Assembly (NCBI RefSeq): GCF_036964905.1 | Contig: NZ_JBALHR010000008.1 | Coordinates: 1 to 64,000 of the forward strand | Length of the DNA: 64,000 nucleotides | From: Gemmobacter denitrificans | Lineage (GTDB): Bacteria; Pseudomonadota; Alphaproteobacteria; Rhodobacterales; Rhodobacteraceae | Reading direction: 5' to 3' | Part shown: in pieces, positions 1 through 8,122 of the stretch | How positions within the stretch are numbered: the stretch's first letter is position 1 | Layout of the letters: each line of letters opens with the position of its first letter | The notes under the pieces: model-generated | What the model saw: only the letters and a program-made list of their open reading frames with translations | Told to the model about the DNA's origin: nothing | Database searches by the model: none | Program-made: the position numbers and the translations under genes

Positions 1-55
1 AAAGACCTTCCTCTCCGCCGTCGCCCTCGCCGCAACCGTCATCTTCTGGCTTTGA
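1..55 (+). CDS. C-terminal end of an unidentified protein (partial)
   Basis: An open frame entering from the left edge ends at a TGA at 53-55. The last 17 residues (KTFLSAVALAATVIFWL) are hydrophobic and would fit a terminal membrane segment. Too little is present to name a family. The stretch between it and the tRNA-Ser (56-244) shows no convincing gene. Confidence 0.4.
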   Translation, partial: KTFLSAVALAATVIFWL

Positions 56-244
56 CGATCAATGAGTCTGGACCCTAAGTACTGGAACTTGGCAGTCATG
101 AGGTCCGGAGAATACTGACCGAGAGAGACCGCTTCCTGGCCACCCAACTGCGTGAGCAGTGCTCAGCCCCTCCTGCATAACCCTCGAAAACAACGGAAAA
201 ATCCGGCCGCAGTCGGATGGGGAGAACGCTTTCGCGGGGAAAAG

Positions 245-334
245 TGGCGGAAGCGGTGGGATTCGAACCCACGGTGGAGTCTCCCCCACGCTGGTTTTCA
301 AGACCAGAGCCTTAAACCACTCGGCCACACTTCC
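245..334 (-). tRNA. tRNA-Ser (anticodon TGA)
   Basis: Read on the minus strand: acceptor GGAAGTG pairs with CGCTTCC, the anticodon stem CTGGT/ACCAG encloses a loop with TGA, a long variable arm follows (class II tRNA), then a T arm with GGTTCGAATCC. The 3' CCA is encoded (245-247). Total about 90 nt, normal for tRNA-Ser. It stands alone, antisense to nothing credible; 335-551 is spacer that should hold the promoter of the next plus-strand operon. Confidence 0.95.
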
Positions 335-551
335 TGAGCCCCTCATGGGCGCTGTCGGGCGCAGGATTAGCCTGACTGCGATACCCTCTGCAAGAGGGGC
401 TTTTCTGCCGATGGGCCAGTGCACCCTTTTCTCGGACCCCACCAATCGCTATGATGCCGCAAAACGCCATCAAGGGCGACAGGCAGAAACATTCCCGCAG
501 GGGATCAGGTCAGACGCGCCCTGGCAGGGGCCGCGCGAAACGGGGGCTTGT

Positions 552-1472
552 ATGGCACGGGCAGCAATCGGGCAGGTGATGCTTGCGACTTTGGCTTTCG
601 GGGCGCTGGTTGCCTGTCAGCCCGGGCAAGGGCCTTTTGCCGCAAAGGAAAAACCGGAGGCTGCGGCCAGCGTCGCAGCCAAGCCCGCCACCTCGGTCAA
701 GCTGGTGGATCGCGACGTCGAGGCACCCGAAGTGTTTCAGGTGACCGATCTCGCCCTGTGGGATGGCCGCCCGTCGCTGGGTGGTGTCTGGGTCGCATCG
801 CCCGATGCGATAGACCCGGAACGGGTGATCCTGCGCAATCCGGCCAATGGCAAGTTCGTGGTGGGGGCCCTGTTCAAGCGGGAACGCGACAATCCGGGAC
901 CCAAGCTGCAGATTTCGTCAGACGCGGCGGCGGCACTGGGGCTGCTTGCCGGGCAACCTGCCAAGGTGAATGTGACCGCCTTGCGGCGCGAAGAGGCCCC
1001 GGCCGCCCCCGATGCAAAGAAACCGCTGCTTGATGCTGCCGAAGGCCCGTCTGATACGGGGATTGCCGCCGTGGCCGGTGCTGCCATCGACAAGGCCGCC
1101 CCGCCCGCCAAGCCGGGTGCTGCGCCGGTGGTTTCGTCAGGGGCCAAGCCGGTCGTGTCGAACCCCATCGCGGCAGCCCCGATCAGCGGCGGTCAGGCTG
1201 CCAAACCTGCGGCAACCGCCGCAAAGCCCGCAACCCCGGCCGCATCGTCTGGCAACCATCGGATCCAGATTGGCATCTTCTCGGTCGAGGCCAATGCCAA
1301 GCGCGCTGCCGATACCCTGGGCAAGGCAGGCATCACCCCCACGGTGAAAAAGGGCGAGACCCAGGGCAAACCACATTGGTCCGTCACGGCCACGGGCGGC
1401 GGCGACAAGGCGGCCCTTCTCGCCAAAGTGAAGGGTCTGGGCTTTACCGACGCCTATCTTCTGTCGAAATGA
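552..1472 (+). CDS. SPOR domain lipoprotein
   Basis: A 306-residue envelope protein predicted to be lipid-anchored and to bind denuded peptidoglycan at the division site. The N-terminus MARAAIGQVMLATLAFGALVAC ends in a lipobox (LVAC, Cys22). The middle, roughly residues 25-230, is Ala/Pro/Lys-rich low complexity with a small folded part near 65-150. Residues about 234-306 look like a SPOR repeat (HRIQIGIF... ending FTDAYLLSK). The ATG at 552 is chosen because it gives a proper signal peptide; the open frame extends back to 159 but would read across the tRNA-Ser region. It sits 47 nt upstream of a D-Ala-D-Ala carboxypeptidase, consistent with a joint role in wall remodelling. The function of the central part is unknown. 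Confidence 0.85.
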   Translation: MARAAIGQVMLATLAFGALVACQPGQGPFAAKEKPEAAASVAAKPATSVKLVDRDVEAPEVFQVTDLALWDGRPSLGGVWVASPDAIDPERVILRNPANGKFVVGALFKRERDNPGPKLQISSDAAAALGLLAGQPAKVNVTALRREEAPAAPDAKKPLLDAAEGPSDTGIAAVAGAAIDKAAPPAKPGAAPVVSSGAKPVVSNPIAAAPISGGQAAKPAATAAKPATPAASSGNHRIQIGIFSVEANAKRAADTLGKAGITPTVKKGETQGKPHWSVTATGGGDKAALLAKVKGLGFTDAYLLSK

Positions 1473-1519
1473 CCGGCGGGGCCGCATGGGCGGCCCGGCC
1501 TGACCGGAGGGATCATCCC

Positions 1520-2683
1520 ATGTTCAAACGTTTCGGCCTTGCACTGGCCTTGCTCATGTCCTCGGCCCCCACCTGGGCTTTTGAAACCCAGGCCACCGCC
1601 GCCTGGGTTTATGACATGACAACGGGCACGGTGCTGTTGGACAAGAATGCGCAGACGCCGATCCCCCCGGCCTCGATGTCGAAACTGATGACGCTGAACA
1701 TGCTGTTCGAAGGGCTGCATGACGGGCGCTATCAGACCGGCACGGAATTCAGCGTGTCGGAAAAGGCCTGGAAGATGGGCGGATCGAAGATGTTCGTGAA
1801 GCCCGGCGACCGGCCCACGGTCGATGATCTGATCCATGGAATCATCGTCAATTCCGGCAATGACGCCTGTGTCGTTGTGGCGGAAGGCATGTCGGGCAGC
1901 GAAGAGGCCTTTGCCGCGCGGATGACCGAACGCGCCCGCGAATTGGGCATGGAGAATTCTTTCTTCGCCAATGCCTCGGGTTGGCCGGACCCCGATCATC
2001 GGATGAGCGCACATGATCTGGGCCTGCTCGCGGTGCGGCTGATCGAGGAATTTCCCGAATACTACCCCTATTTCGCGCTGACGGAATACAGCTATCAGGG
2101 CCGCGTGCCTGCCAACAGCCAGAACCGCAACCCGCTGCTGCGGATCAAGGGCGGCGACTGGAAGGCAGACGGGCTGAAGACCGGCCACACGGAGGAAGCG
2201 GGCTACGGGCTGGTTGGCTCGGCCGTGCAAAATGGCGGGCGGCGCATCGTCTTTGTGATTTCGGGGCTGCCGACAGACCGGGCCCGCGCCGAGGAAAGCG
2301 AACGTATCTCGAACTGGGCCTTCCGCGAATTCACCATGAAAACGCTGGCCAAGGCGGGCACCCGCGTGGCCGAGGCCGAAGTCTGGATGGGCGAGGCCGA
2401 AAAGGTGGGCCTGGTGCCCGCCGAAGATCTGGCCCGGCTGATCCCCGCCGTGGCGCGGGACAAGATCACCGCCGAAGTGGTGTATCAAGGCCCGATCAAG
2501 GCACCGATTGCCAAGGGTGACCCGCTGGCCGAACTGGTGCTGCATGTGCCGGGCATGCCAGAGGCGCGCGTGCCACTGGTGGCCGAAATCGACGTGGCCG
2601 AAGGTGGGTTTTTCACCCGGCTGACCACGGCAGCGCGGGTTCTGATGGGTCGGGTCTTTGCGCCGGACGCCCCGGCCACCTGA
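1520..2683 (+). CDS. dacC: D-alanyl-D-alanine carboxypeptidase (PBP5/6 type)
   Basis: A 387-residue secreted serine peptidase of the S11 family that trims the terminal D-Ala from peptidoglycan pentapeptides. There is a signal peptide to about Ala20. The three active-site motifs are present: SMSK (Ser52 nucleophile, Lys55), SGN near residue 113, and KTG near residue 220. The C-terminal part (about 270-370) fits the PBP5 beta domain, and the last 25 residues could form the amphipathic membrane anchor. A GGAGG Shine-Dalgarno lies 6-7 nt before the ATG. Its TGA overlaps the tmk start by one base. Family assignment is firm; the symbol (dacA/dacC/dacF) is a convention. Confidence 0.92.
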   Translation: MFKRFGLALALLMSSAPTWAFETQATAAWVYDMTTGTVLLDKNAQTPIPPASMSKLMTLNMLFEGLHDGRYQTGTEFSVSEKAWKMGGSKMFVKPGDRPTVDDLIHGIIVNSGNDACVVVAEGMSGSEEAFAARMTERARELGMENSFFANASGWPDPDHRMSAHDLGLLAVRLIEEFPEYYPYFALTEYSYQGRVPANSQNRNPLLRIKGGDWKADGLKTGHTEEAGYGLVGSAVQNGGRRIVFVISGLPTDRARAEESERISNWAFREFTMKTLAKAGTRVAEAEVWMGEAEKVGLVPAEDLARLIPAVARDKITAEVVYQGPIKAPIAKGDPLAELVLHVPGMPEARVPLVAEIDVAEGGFFTRLTTAARVLMGRVFAPDAPAT

Positions 2684-3306
2684 TGCAGGGACGCTTTCTC
2701 AGCTTTGAAGGGATCGACGGTTCTGGCAAAAGCACCCAGGCCCGCCGGTTGGCTGATGCCTTGCGTGCCCTTGGCGCGACCGTGACCCTGACGCGTGAAC
2801 CGGGCGGCAGCCCGGGGGGCGAGGACATCCGGCGGCTGGTGCTGGAAGGCGATCCTGATCGCTGGTCGGCCGAGACCGAAATCCTGCTGTTCACCGCAGC
2901 CCGGCGTGACCATCTGGAAAAGACCATCCGTCCGGCTTTGGCACGGGGTGAAGTGGTCATCACCGACCGTTTTGCCGACAGCACCCGGATGTACCAGGGC
3001 ATATCGCGCGGTGATCTGGCGGTGACGGTGGACAGGCTGCATGATCTGATGATCGGGGTCGAACCCGATCTGACCCTGCTGATCGACATTGATCCCGAAG
3101 TCGGCCTGTCGCGCGCGGTGGCCCGTCAGGGCAGCGAACAGCGGTTCGAGGAGATGGGCCTTGCCCTACAGGCCCGGATGCGCGCGGGTTTTCTGGCGCT
3201 GGCCGCAGCGCATCCGGCGCGGTTCCGGGTGATCGATGGTGCGCGATCGCCCGATCAGGTTGCTGCCGATGTGCTGGCAACTGCCCGCGCCCATCTGGGG
3301 CTTTGA
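2683..3306 (+). CDS. tmk: Thymidylate kinase
   Basis: A 207-residue cytosolic enzyme that phosphorylates dTMP to dTDP. The P-loop GIDGSGKST lies at residues 10-18. The DR motif (DRFADSTRMYQG) and the LID region (ARQGSEQRFEEM) follow at the expected places, and the length is typical. The ATG overlaps the dacC stop codon (TGATG), so translation is probably coupled. holB follows after 3 nt, a tmk-holB-tatD order common in proteobacteria. Confidence 0.97.
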   Translation: MQGRFLSFEGIDGSGKSTQARRLADALRALGATVTLTREPGGSPGGEDIRRLVLEGDPDRWSAETEILLFTAARRDHLEKTIRPALARGEVVITDRFADSTRMYQGISRGDLAVTVDRLHDLMIGVEPDLTLLIDIDPEVGLSRAVARQGSEQRFEEMGLALQARMRAGFLALAAAHPARFRVIDGARSPDQVAADVLATARAHLGL

Positions 3307-3309
3307 CCG

Positions 3310-4440
3310 ATGCCCTCGGTCTATCTGGCGGATTTCCCTGAACCCGACCGGGTGGAAGGCGCGCCGCATCCGCGCGAGACGACGCATCTCTTTGGCCACG
3401 CGGCACAGCAGGCCGAATTCCTGCGCGTGTACAAGGCCGGGCGGCTGCATCACGGTTGGCTGGTGACCGGACCGCGCGGCGTGGGCAAGGCGACGCTGGC
3501 CTGGAAACTGGCGCGGTTTCTGCTGGCCACCCCTGCCGATGATGGCGGCATGTTCGCCCCCCCCCCGCCCGAAACGCTGGATATCGCCGCCGACCACCCG
3601 GTTGCGCGCCGCATGGCTGCCTTGTCAGAACCCCGGCTGTTCCTGCTGCGGCGCGGGCTGAACAATGGCGAAACCGCCGTCACCCAGGATATTCTGGTGG
3701 GCGAAGTGCGCAAGATGAAGGATTTCTTCGCGATGACTGCGCCGGATGGCGGGCGGCGCGTGGCCATCATCGATGCGGCCGATGATCTGAACACCAACGC
3801 GGCCAATGCGCTGCTGAAATTGCTGGAAGAGCCCCCCGAAGGCGTGACTTTCTTCCTGATCTCGCATCAACCCTTTCGCCTGCTCCCCACGATCCGGTCA
3901 CGTTGCCGCGAGTTGCGGCTGGGGCCCTTGGCTCCGGACGATTTGGCCGCCGCGCTGGCACAGGCCGGGGCCGAGGTTGGTGATGCGCAGGCGCTGGCTG
4001 AGCTCGCGGGCGGCTCTGTGGGCGAGGCTTTGCGCGTGCTGAACCTGGATGGTGCCGACATCTATGCCACCCTGGTGCAATTGTTCACCGCCCTGCCCCG
4101 CATGGATCGTGCCCGTGCGCTTGGCCTGGCCGAAACCGGTGCGGGCAAGGGCAACGAGGCGCGCTTTGATCTGGCGGTCACGCTGATGGATCTGTTGCTG
4201 GCCCGGCTGGCCCGCAGCGGCACCAGTGGCACGGCGCCGCCCGAAGCAACCGCAGGGGAAGCACGGCTGCTGGCGCAGCTTGCCCCCGACCCATGGGCGG
4301 GGCGGGCCTGGGCGGAACTGGCGCAAAGCCTTGCCGCCCGCGCCCGGCGTGGCAAGGCTGTCAATCTTGACCCTGCCGCACTTCTCATGGATATGTTCCT
4401 TCAGATCGAAAAGACGGCGGCCTTCCTCGCCGCAAGGTGA
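3310..4440 (+). CDS. holB: DNA polymerase III subunit delta'
   Basis: A 376-residue clamp-loader subunit of the AAA+ superfamily. The nucleotide-binding loop GPRGVGKAT appears near residues 53-61 (GVGK retained, so not degenerate in that motif). A Walker B-like segment (VAIIDAADDLN) precedes the NANALLKLLEEPP sensor-region signature near 160-172. An SRC motif (IRSRCRELRL) follows. The four zinc-finger cysteines seen in E. coli DnaX-like proteins are absent, as usual for alphaproteobacterial HolB. It lies between tmk and tatD with gaps of 3 nt, in one transcription unit. Confidence 0.93.
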   Translation: MPSVYLADFPEPDRVEGAPHPRETTHLFGHAAQQAEFLRVYKAGRLHHGWLVTGPRGVGKATLAWKLARFLLATPADDGGMFAPPPPETLDIAADHPVARRMAALSEPRLFLLRRGLNNGETAVTQDILVGEVRKMKDFFAMTAPDGGRRVAIIDAADDLNTNAANALLKLLEEPPEGVTFFLISHQPFRLLPTIRSRCRELRLGPLAPDDLAAALAQAGAEVGDAQALAELAGGSVGEALRVLNLDGADIYATLVQLFTALPRMDRARALGLAETGAGKGNEARFDLAVTLMDLLLARLARSGTSGTAPPEATAGEARLLAQLAPDPWAGRAWAELAQSLAARARRGKAVNLDPAALLMDMFLQIEKTAAFLAAR

Positions 4441-4443
4441 TGC

Positions 4444-5244
4444 ATGACCCCGCCCGAAATCATCGACAGCCATTGCCATCTGGATTTCCCGGATTTTGAA
4501 GGCGACCTGCCCCGCATCATTGATGCGGCCCGCGCAGCGGGCGTGCGCCGCATGGTGACGATCTGCACCAAGATGCAGAACGAACCCAAGGTGCGCGCGA
4601 TTGCCGAGGCCTTTGACGGCGTGTTCTACGCAGCGGGTTTGCACCCGATGAGCGTGGCCGATCAGCCCGCCGTCACGTTGGATGAGCTGATCGCGCTGAC
4701 CCGGCACCCCAAGATGGTGGGGATCGGCGAAACCGGGCTGGATTATCACTATACCGCCGACAGTGCCGAGGCGCAGAAGGTCTCGCTCCGGGTTCATATC
4801 GCGGCGGCACAGGAAACCGGCCTGCCGCTGATCATCCACGCCCGCGCCGCGGATGAGGATATGGCCGCGATCCTGACCGAATGCTGGCGCGAAAAACCCT
4901 ATGGCTGCGTGATGCACTGTTTTTCATCCGGTGCGGCGCTGGCGCGGGCAGCATTGGATCTGGGGTTCTATCTGTCGATGTCGGGGATTGCGACCTTCCC
5001 GAAAAGTCAGGAACTGCGCGACATTTTCGCGGCGGCACCGCTGGACCGCATCCTTCTGGAAACCGACAGCCCCTATCTTGCGCCGGTGCCCCATCGCGGC
5101 AAACGCAATGAACCGGCCTATACTGCCTTCACGGCAAAGACGGGGGCATCGCTGTTCGGCCTGTCGGTCGAGGACTTTGCGGCGGCCACCACTGCGAATT
5201 TCGAACGTCTGTTCACAAAGGCAGCGATACGGGTGCCCGCGTGA
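4444..5244 (+). CDS. tatD: TatD family metal-dependent hydrolase
   Basis: A 266-residue TIM-barrel deoxyribonuclease/hydrolase. Metal-binding signatures are visible: SHCHLDF at residues 9-15, GETGLDYH near 97-104, IIHAR near 122-126, HCFSS near 158, and ETDSPYLAP near 207-215. Length is typical for TatD/YcfH proteins. The family is linked to 3'-5' DNA degradation; the true substrate here is not shown. Its stop overlaps the next gene's GTG start by 4 nt (GTGA). Confidence 0.93.
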   Translation: MTPPEIIDSHCHLDFPDFEGDLPRIIDAARAAGVRRMVTICTKMQNEPKVRAIAEAFDGVFYAAGLHPMSVADQPAVTLDELIALTRHPKMVGIGETGLDYHYTADSAEAQKVSLRVHIAAAQETGLPLIIHARAADEDMAAILTECWREKPYGCVMHCFSSGAALARAALDLGFYLSMSGIATFPKSQELRDIFAAAPLDRILLETDSPYLAPVPHRGKRNEPAYTAFTAKTGASLFGLSVEDFAAATTANFERLFTKAAIRVPA

Positions 5245-6038
5245 CCCTGCGCTTCACCATTCTGGGCTGCGGGTCGTCGGGCGGCGTGCCGCGTCTGGGG
5301 GGCGATTGGGGCGATTGTGATCCGTCCAACCCAAAGAACAGCCGCCGCCGCTGTTCCATGCTGGTCGAACGGCTGGGGCAGGATGGCGCGACGCGGGTCT
5401 TGATCGATACCTCGCCCGACATGCGAGACCAATTGCTCGATGCCGGGGTGGGCGTGCTGGATGCGGTGGCCTATACCCATAGCCATGCCGATCACGTTCA
5501 TGGCATCGATGACCTGCGCCAGATCGTGTTCAACCTGCGCCGCCGTCTGCCGGTCTGGGCTGATGGCCCTACCCAGGGTGCGCTGATCGACCGGTTCGGC
5601 TATGCCTTTGTGCAACCTGCCGGATCGCCCTATCCGCCGATTCTTGATCTGAACACGATTGATGGCCCCTTCACGGTGGATGGCGCAGGCGGGCCGGTCA
5701 CGCTGACACCCTTCCGTGCCGATCACGGGTCGATGGACGCGCTTGGTTTCCGGATTGGCGGACTGGCCTATCTGCCCGATGCCGTGGCAATCCCCGAAGA
5801 GAGCTGGTCGCATCTGAACGGGCTGGAGGTCTGGGTGATCGACGCATTGCGCCGCAAGCCGCATCCGACCCATGCCCATCTGGCGTTGGCGCTGGATTGG
5901 CTGGCCCGCGCGCGGCCGCAGCGTGGCGTTCTGACCAACATGCATGTCGATCTGGACTATGCAGCCCTTTGCGCCGAATTGCCGGCCCATGTCACCCCGG
6001 CCTATGACGGGATGCAGATTACCCTGCCCGCAGCATGA
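5241..6038 (+). CDS. MBL-fold metallo-hydrolase (PhnP-like)
   Basis: A 265-residue metallo-beta-lactamase fold protein. The N-terminus has the GCGSSGGVPRLG motif of the PhnP/RNase Z-like branch, and the zinc motif HSHADHVHG sits near residues 77-85, with later histidines (RADHG, then LTNMHVDLDY). PhnP is a cyclic phosphodiesterase, but the gene next to tatD is found in many alphaproteobacteria without phn genes, so the substrate is unknown. The GTG start overlaps the tatD stop (GTGA); the ATGA at its end couples it to the next gene. Confidence 0.87.
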   Translation: MTLRFTILGCGSSGGVPRLGGDWGDCDPSNPKNSRRRCSMLVERLGQDGATRVLIDTSPDMRDQLLDAGVGVLDAVAYTHSHADHVHGIDDLRQIVFNLRRRLPVWADGPTQGALIDRFGYAFVQPAGSPYPPILDLNTIDGPFTVDGAGGPVTLTPFRADHGSMDALGFRIGGLAYLPDAVAIPEESWSHLNGLEVWVIDALRRKPHPTHAHLALALDWLARARPQRGVLTNMHVDLDYAALCAELPAHVTPAYDGMQITLPAA

Positions 6039-6970
6039 GCGCCCTGATTGACGTCATCCTGCCGGTCTTTCTGGTCATCGGCGCGGGCTGGCTTGCCGCG
6101 CGGCTGGGGCTGATCTCTGATGCCGCAGTCGATGGGCTGATGCGCTTTGCCCAGGGCTTTGCCGTCCCGGCCCTGCTGTTTCAATCCATTGCGCGGCTGG
6201 ACCTTTCGGCCAATCTGGATGTCGGGCTGTTTGCCAGCTTCTATATCGGGGCCTTCACCGCCTTTGGGCTGGGTATTCTGGGCGCACGCTTACTGGGCCG
6301 CCCCGGGGTCGATGCGGTGGCCATCGGCTTTGCCTGTCTGTTCTCGAACTCACTGCTGCTGGGCGTGCCGATCACCGAACGGGCCTATGGCACCGGGGCA
6401 TTGGCTGCGAATTATGCGATCATCGCCATCCATTCGCCGCTGCTTTATGGCGCGGGGATCACCTTGATGGAACTGACACGCGCTCATGGCCAAGGCCTGT
6501 CGGCCCGACGGCTTGTCGCGCAAGTGCTGCGCGCGATCTTCCGCCAGCCGATGGTCCTGGGCATTTCCGCCGGCTTTGCGGTGAACCTGACCGGGCTGCC
6601 CTTGCCCGGATTTGTGTGGGACGGGATAAAGATTCTGGGCAGCGCAGCGATCCCCACCGCACTTTTCGGGCTGGGGGGCGTTCTTTACCGCTACAAGCCC
6701 GAAGGGGACAGCCGGGCCATTGCGATGGTGATGGCACTTTCACTGATGATCCATCCGCTGATCACCTGGCTGCTGGGGAGTTTTGTATTCGCCCTGACCA
6801 CCGATCAGATCAGGTCGGCGACATTGACGGCTGCCATGGCGCCCGGCATCAACGCCTATCTCTTTGCCCATCTTTACGGGGTGGCCAAAAGGGTGAATGC
6901 CTCTGCCGTCGCATTGGCCACTGCGGCCTCGATCGGCACGATCTGGTTCTGGCTACATCTGCTGCCCTGA
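6035..6970 (+). CDS. AEC family transporter (auxin efflux carrier type)
   Basis: A 311-residue integral membrane protein with about ten hydrophobic segments, including two five-helix halves separated by a polar loop near residues 150-175. The N-terminal segment (VILPVFLVIGAGWLAARLG) and the half-way N-F/P motifs fit AEC permeases, which often export small organic acids such as malate or malonate. The substrate cannot be inferred. The start overlaps the MBL gene by 4 nt. It is the last gene of the operon; a strong hairpin follows at 7030-7075. Confidence 0.85.
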   Translation: MSALIDVILPVFLVIGAGWLAARLGLISDAAVDGLMRFAQGFAVPALLFQSIARLDLSANLDVGLFASFYIGAFTAFGLGILGARLLGRPGVDAVAIGFACLFSNSLLLGVPITERAYGTGALAANYAIIAIHSPLLYGAGITLMELTRAHGQGLSARRLVAQVLRAIFRQPMVLGISAGFAVNLTGLPLPGFVWDGIKILGSAAIPTALFGLGGVLYRYKPEGDSRAIAMVMALSLMIHPLITWLLGSFVFALTTDQIRSATLTAAMAPGINAYLFAHLYGVAKRVNASAVALATAASIGTIWFWLHLLP

Positions 6971-7029
6971 CCACAAGGGCAAGTCCCGCAACGTGGCGCA
7001 ACGCCCCCCGCGCGCAAGCGCGGAACCAG

Positions 7030-7075
7030 TCCTGAAATGATCCGGGGGCCGATTGGCCCCCGGATCATTTCAGGA
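7030..7075. terminator. Bidirectional terminator hairpin (21-bp perfect inverted repeat)
   Basis: Arms at 7030-7050 and 7055-7075 are exact reverse complements around a 4-nt loop GATT. The hairpin lies between two convergent genes (AEC transporter and potC-like permease). There is no long U run, but AAAT/ATTT in the stem base region and the position suggest termination for both strands. Confidence 0.75.
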
Positions 7076-7082
7076 CATCACA

Positions 7083-7107
7083 GTGACACCGCTTATTGCG
7101 GTGTCAC
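7083..7107. repeat. Inverted repeat overlapping a stop codon
   Basis: GTGACACCGC at 7083-7092 and GCGGTGTCAC at 7098-7107 are perfect complements with loop TTATT. The TAA stop of the minus-strand permease (7093-7095) lies in the loop, so the last codons form one arm of a hairpin. It is 7 nt from the 21-bp terminator hairpin and may protect the 3' end of the mRNA. Confidence 0.6.
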
Positions 7108-8031
7108 ACCGCGCAACCGTTCCGACCGCCGCCGCAGAACCTCGACGGTTGCCAGCAAGGCGATCGAGATCAGCACCAGGATCGTGGCAACCGACAGGAT
7201 CGCCGGGCTGATCGCCTCGCGGATTCCGTTCCACATCTGGCGCGGGATGGTCTGTTGTTCCGGGCCTGCGATGAACAGCACTGCCACCACTTCATCAAAA
7301 GAGGTGACAAAGGCAAATAGCGCGCCCGAAATCACCCCCGGCAGGATCAGCGGCATCACGACCTTGAAGAAAGTCCGCGTCGGCGATGCGCCCAGCGATG
7401 CGGCTGCCCGGCTCAGCGATTGGTCAAAGCCGATCAGCGTGGCCGTCACCGTGATGATGACAAAGGGGATGCCAAGCGTGGCATGGGCAAGGATCACCCC
7501 GGTATAGGTGGAAGTCAGACGTCCACATTCCACCGCGATGATGCCACAGGGGTTGGAGTAGAAGAAGAACAGCCCCGTCGCGATGATGATGATCGGCACG
7601 ATCATGGGCGAAATTAGGATCGCCATGATGACCCGGCGATAGGGCATTTCATTGCGCGACAGGCCCAGAGCGGCCAGAGTGCCCAGAACAGTGGCGACGA
7701 TGGTGGACCAGAAGCCGATGATGATCGAATTCTTCGCCGCCTTGATCCAGGTCGCATTGGCCCAGCTGTCTGCCCACCAACTGCCATCCCGCGCGGCCTC
7801 GGGCGCGGCCATGCCTGCGGTCAGCAGCAGGTCATACCAACGCAGGCTGTAGCCCTCGGGATCCAGCGTCAGCATCTTTTCGGTAAAGGTGAAATAGGGT
7901 TCGGCATTGAAGCTGAGCGGAATGATGATGAGGATCGGCGCGACCAGAAAGAAGAATATCGCCACACAGATCGCGTGATAGGTGTAGTACCAGATACGCT
8001 CGAGCGGGTCGGCATAGACGGGCAAGGCCAT
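7093..8031 (-). CDS. ABC transporter permease, spermidine/putrescine type (PotC-like)
   Basis: A 312-residue inner-membrane permease with about six to seven hydrophobic segments. The EAA loop typical of binding-protein-dependent permeases (RAAASLGASPTRTFFKVVMPLILPG) lies near residues 205-229. It is the fourth gene of an operon coding ATPase, periplasmic binding protein and a second permease, matching PotABCD-type systems for polyamines or related cationic solutes. The intergenic gap to the first permease (8032-8122) holds a GC-rich repeat copy. Exact substrate is unproven. Confidence 0.85.
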   Translation of the reverse strand: MALPVYADPLERIWYYTYHAICVAIFFFLVAPILIIIPLSFNAEPYFTFTEKMLTLDPEGYSLRWYDLLLTAGMAAPEAARDGSWWADSWANATWIKAAKNSIIIGFWSTIVATVLGTLAALGLSRNEMPYRRVIMAILISPMIVPIIIIATGLFFFYSNPCGIIAVECGRLTSTYTGVILAHATLGIPFVIITVTATLIGFDQSLSRAAASLGASPTRTFFKVVMPLILPGVISGALFAFVTSFDEVVAVLFIAGPEQQTIPRQMWNGIREAISPAILSVATILVLISIALLATVEVLRRRSERLRGVTPQ

Positions 8032-8060
8032 TGCGGGTCTCTCTGCTGCGGGTCGGCCGA

Positions 8061-8110
8061 GGGCGCTGCCCCCGGACCCCCGGGATATTTGAACCAGGAT
8101 AAAGGGCAGG
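8061..8110 (+). repeat. Short dispersed intergenic repeat, copy A
   Basis: Between the two permease genes. The order of blocks is CTGCCCCC, then CCCCC-GGATATTTG, then ACCAGGAT-AAAGGGCAGG. The reverse complement of 54791-54850 has the same blocks in the same order (CTGCCCCC, CCCCCGAGGATATCTG, ACCAAGATGAAGGGCAGG). This looks like a family of intergenic elements; genome copy number cannot be judged here. Confidence 0.55.
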
Positions 8111-8122
8111 CGCGACGGCGCC

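Noticed and set aside
59..445. 128-residue minus-strand open frame over the tRNA-Ser
   Set aside because: It spans the whole tRNA and has no recognisable protein features.
159..551. Long N-terminal extension of the SPOR lipoprotein
   Set aside because: It would read through the tRNA-Ser gene and hide the signal peptide that begins at 552.
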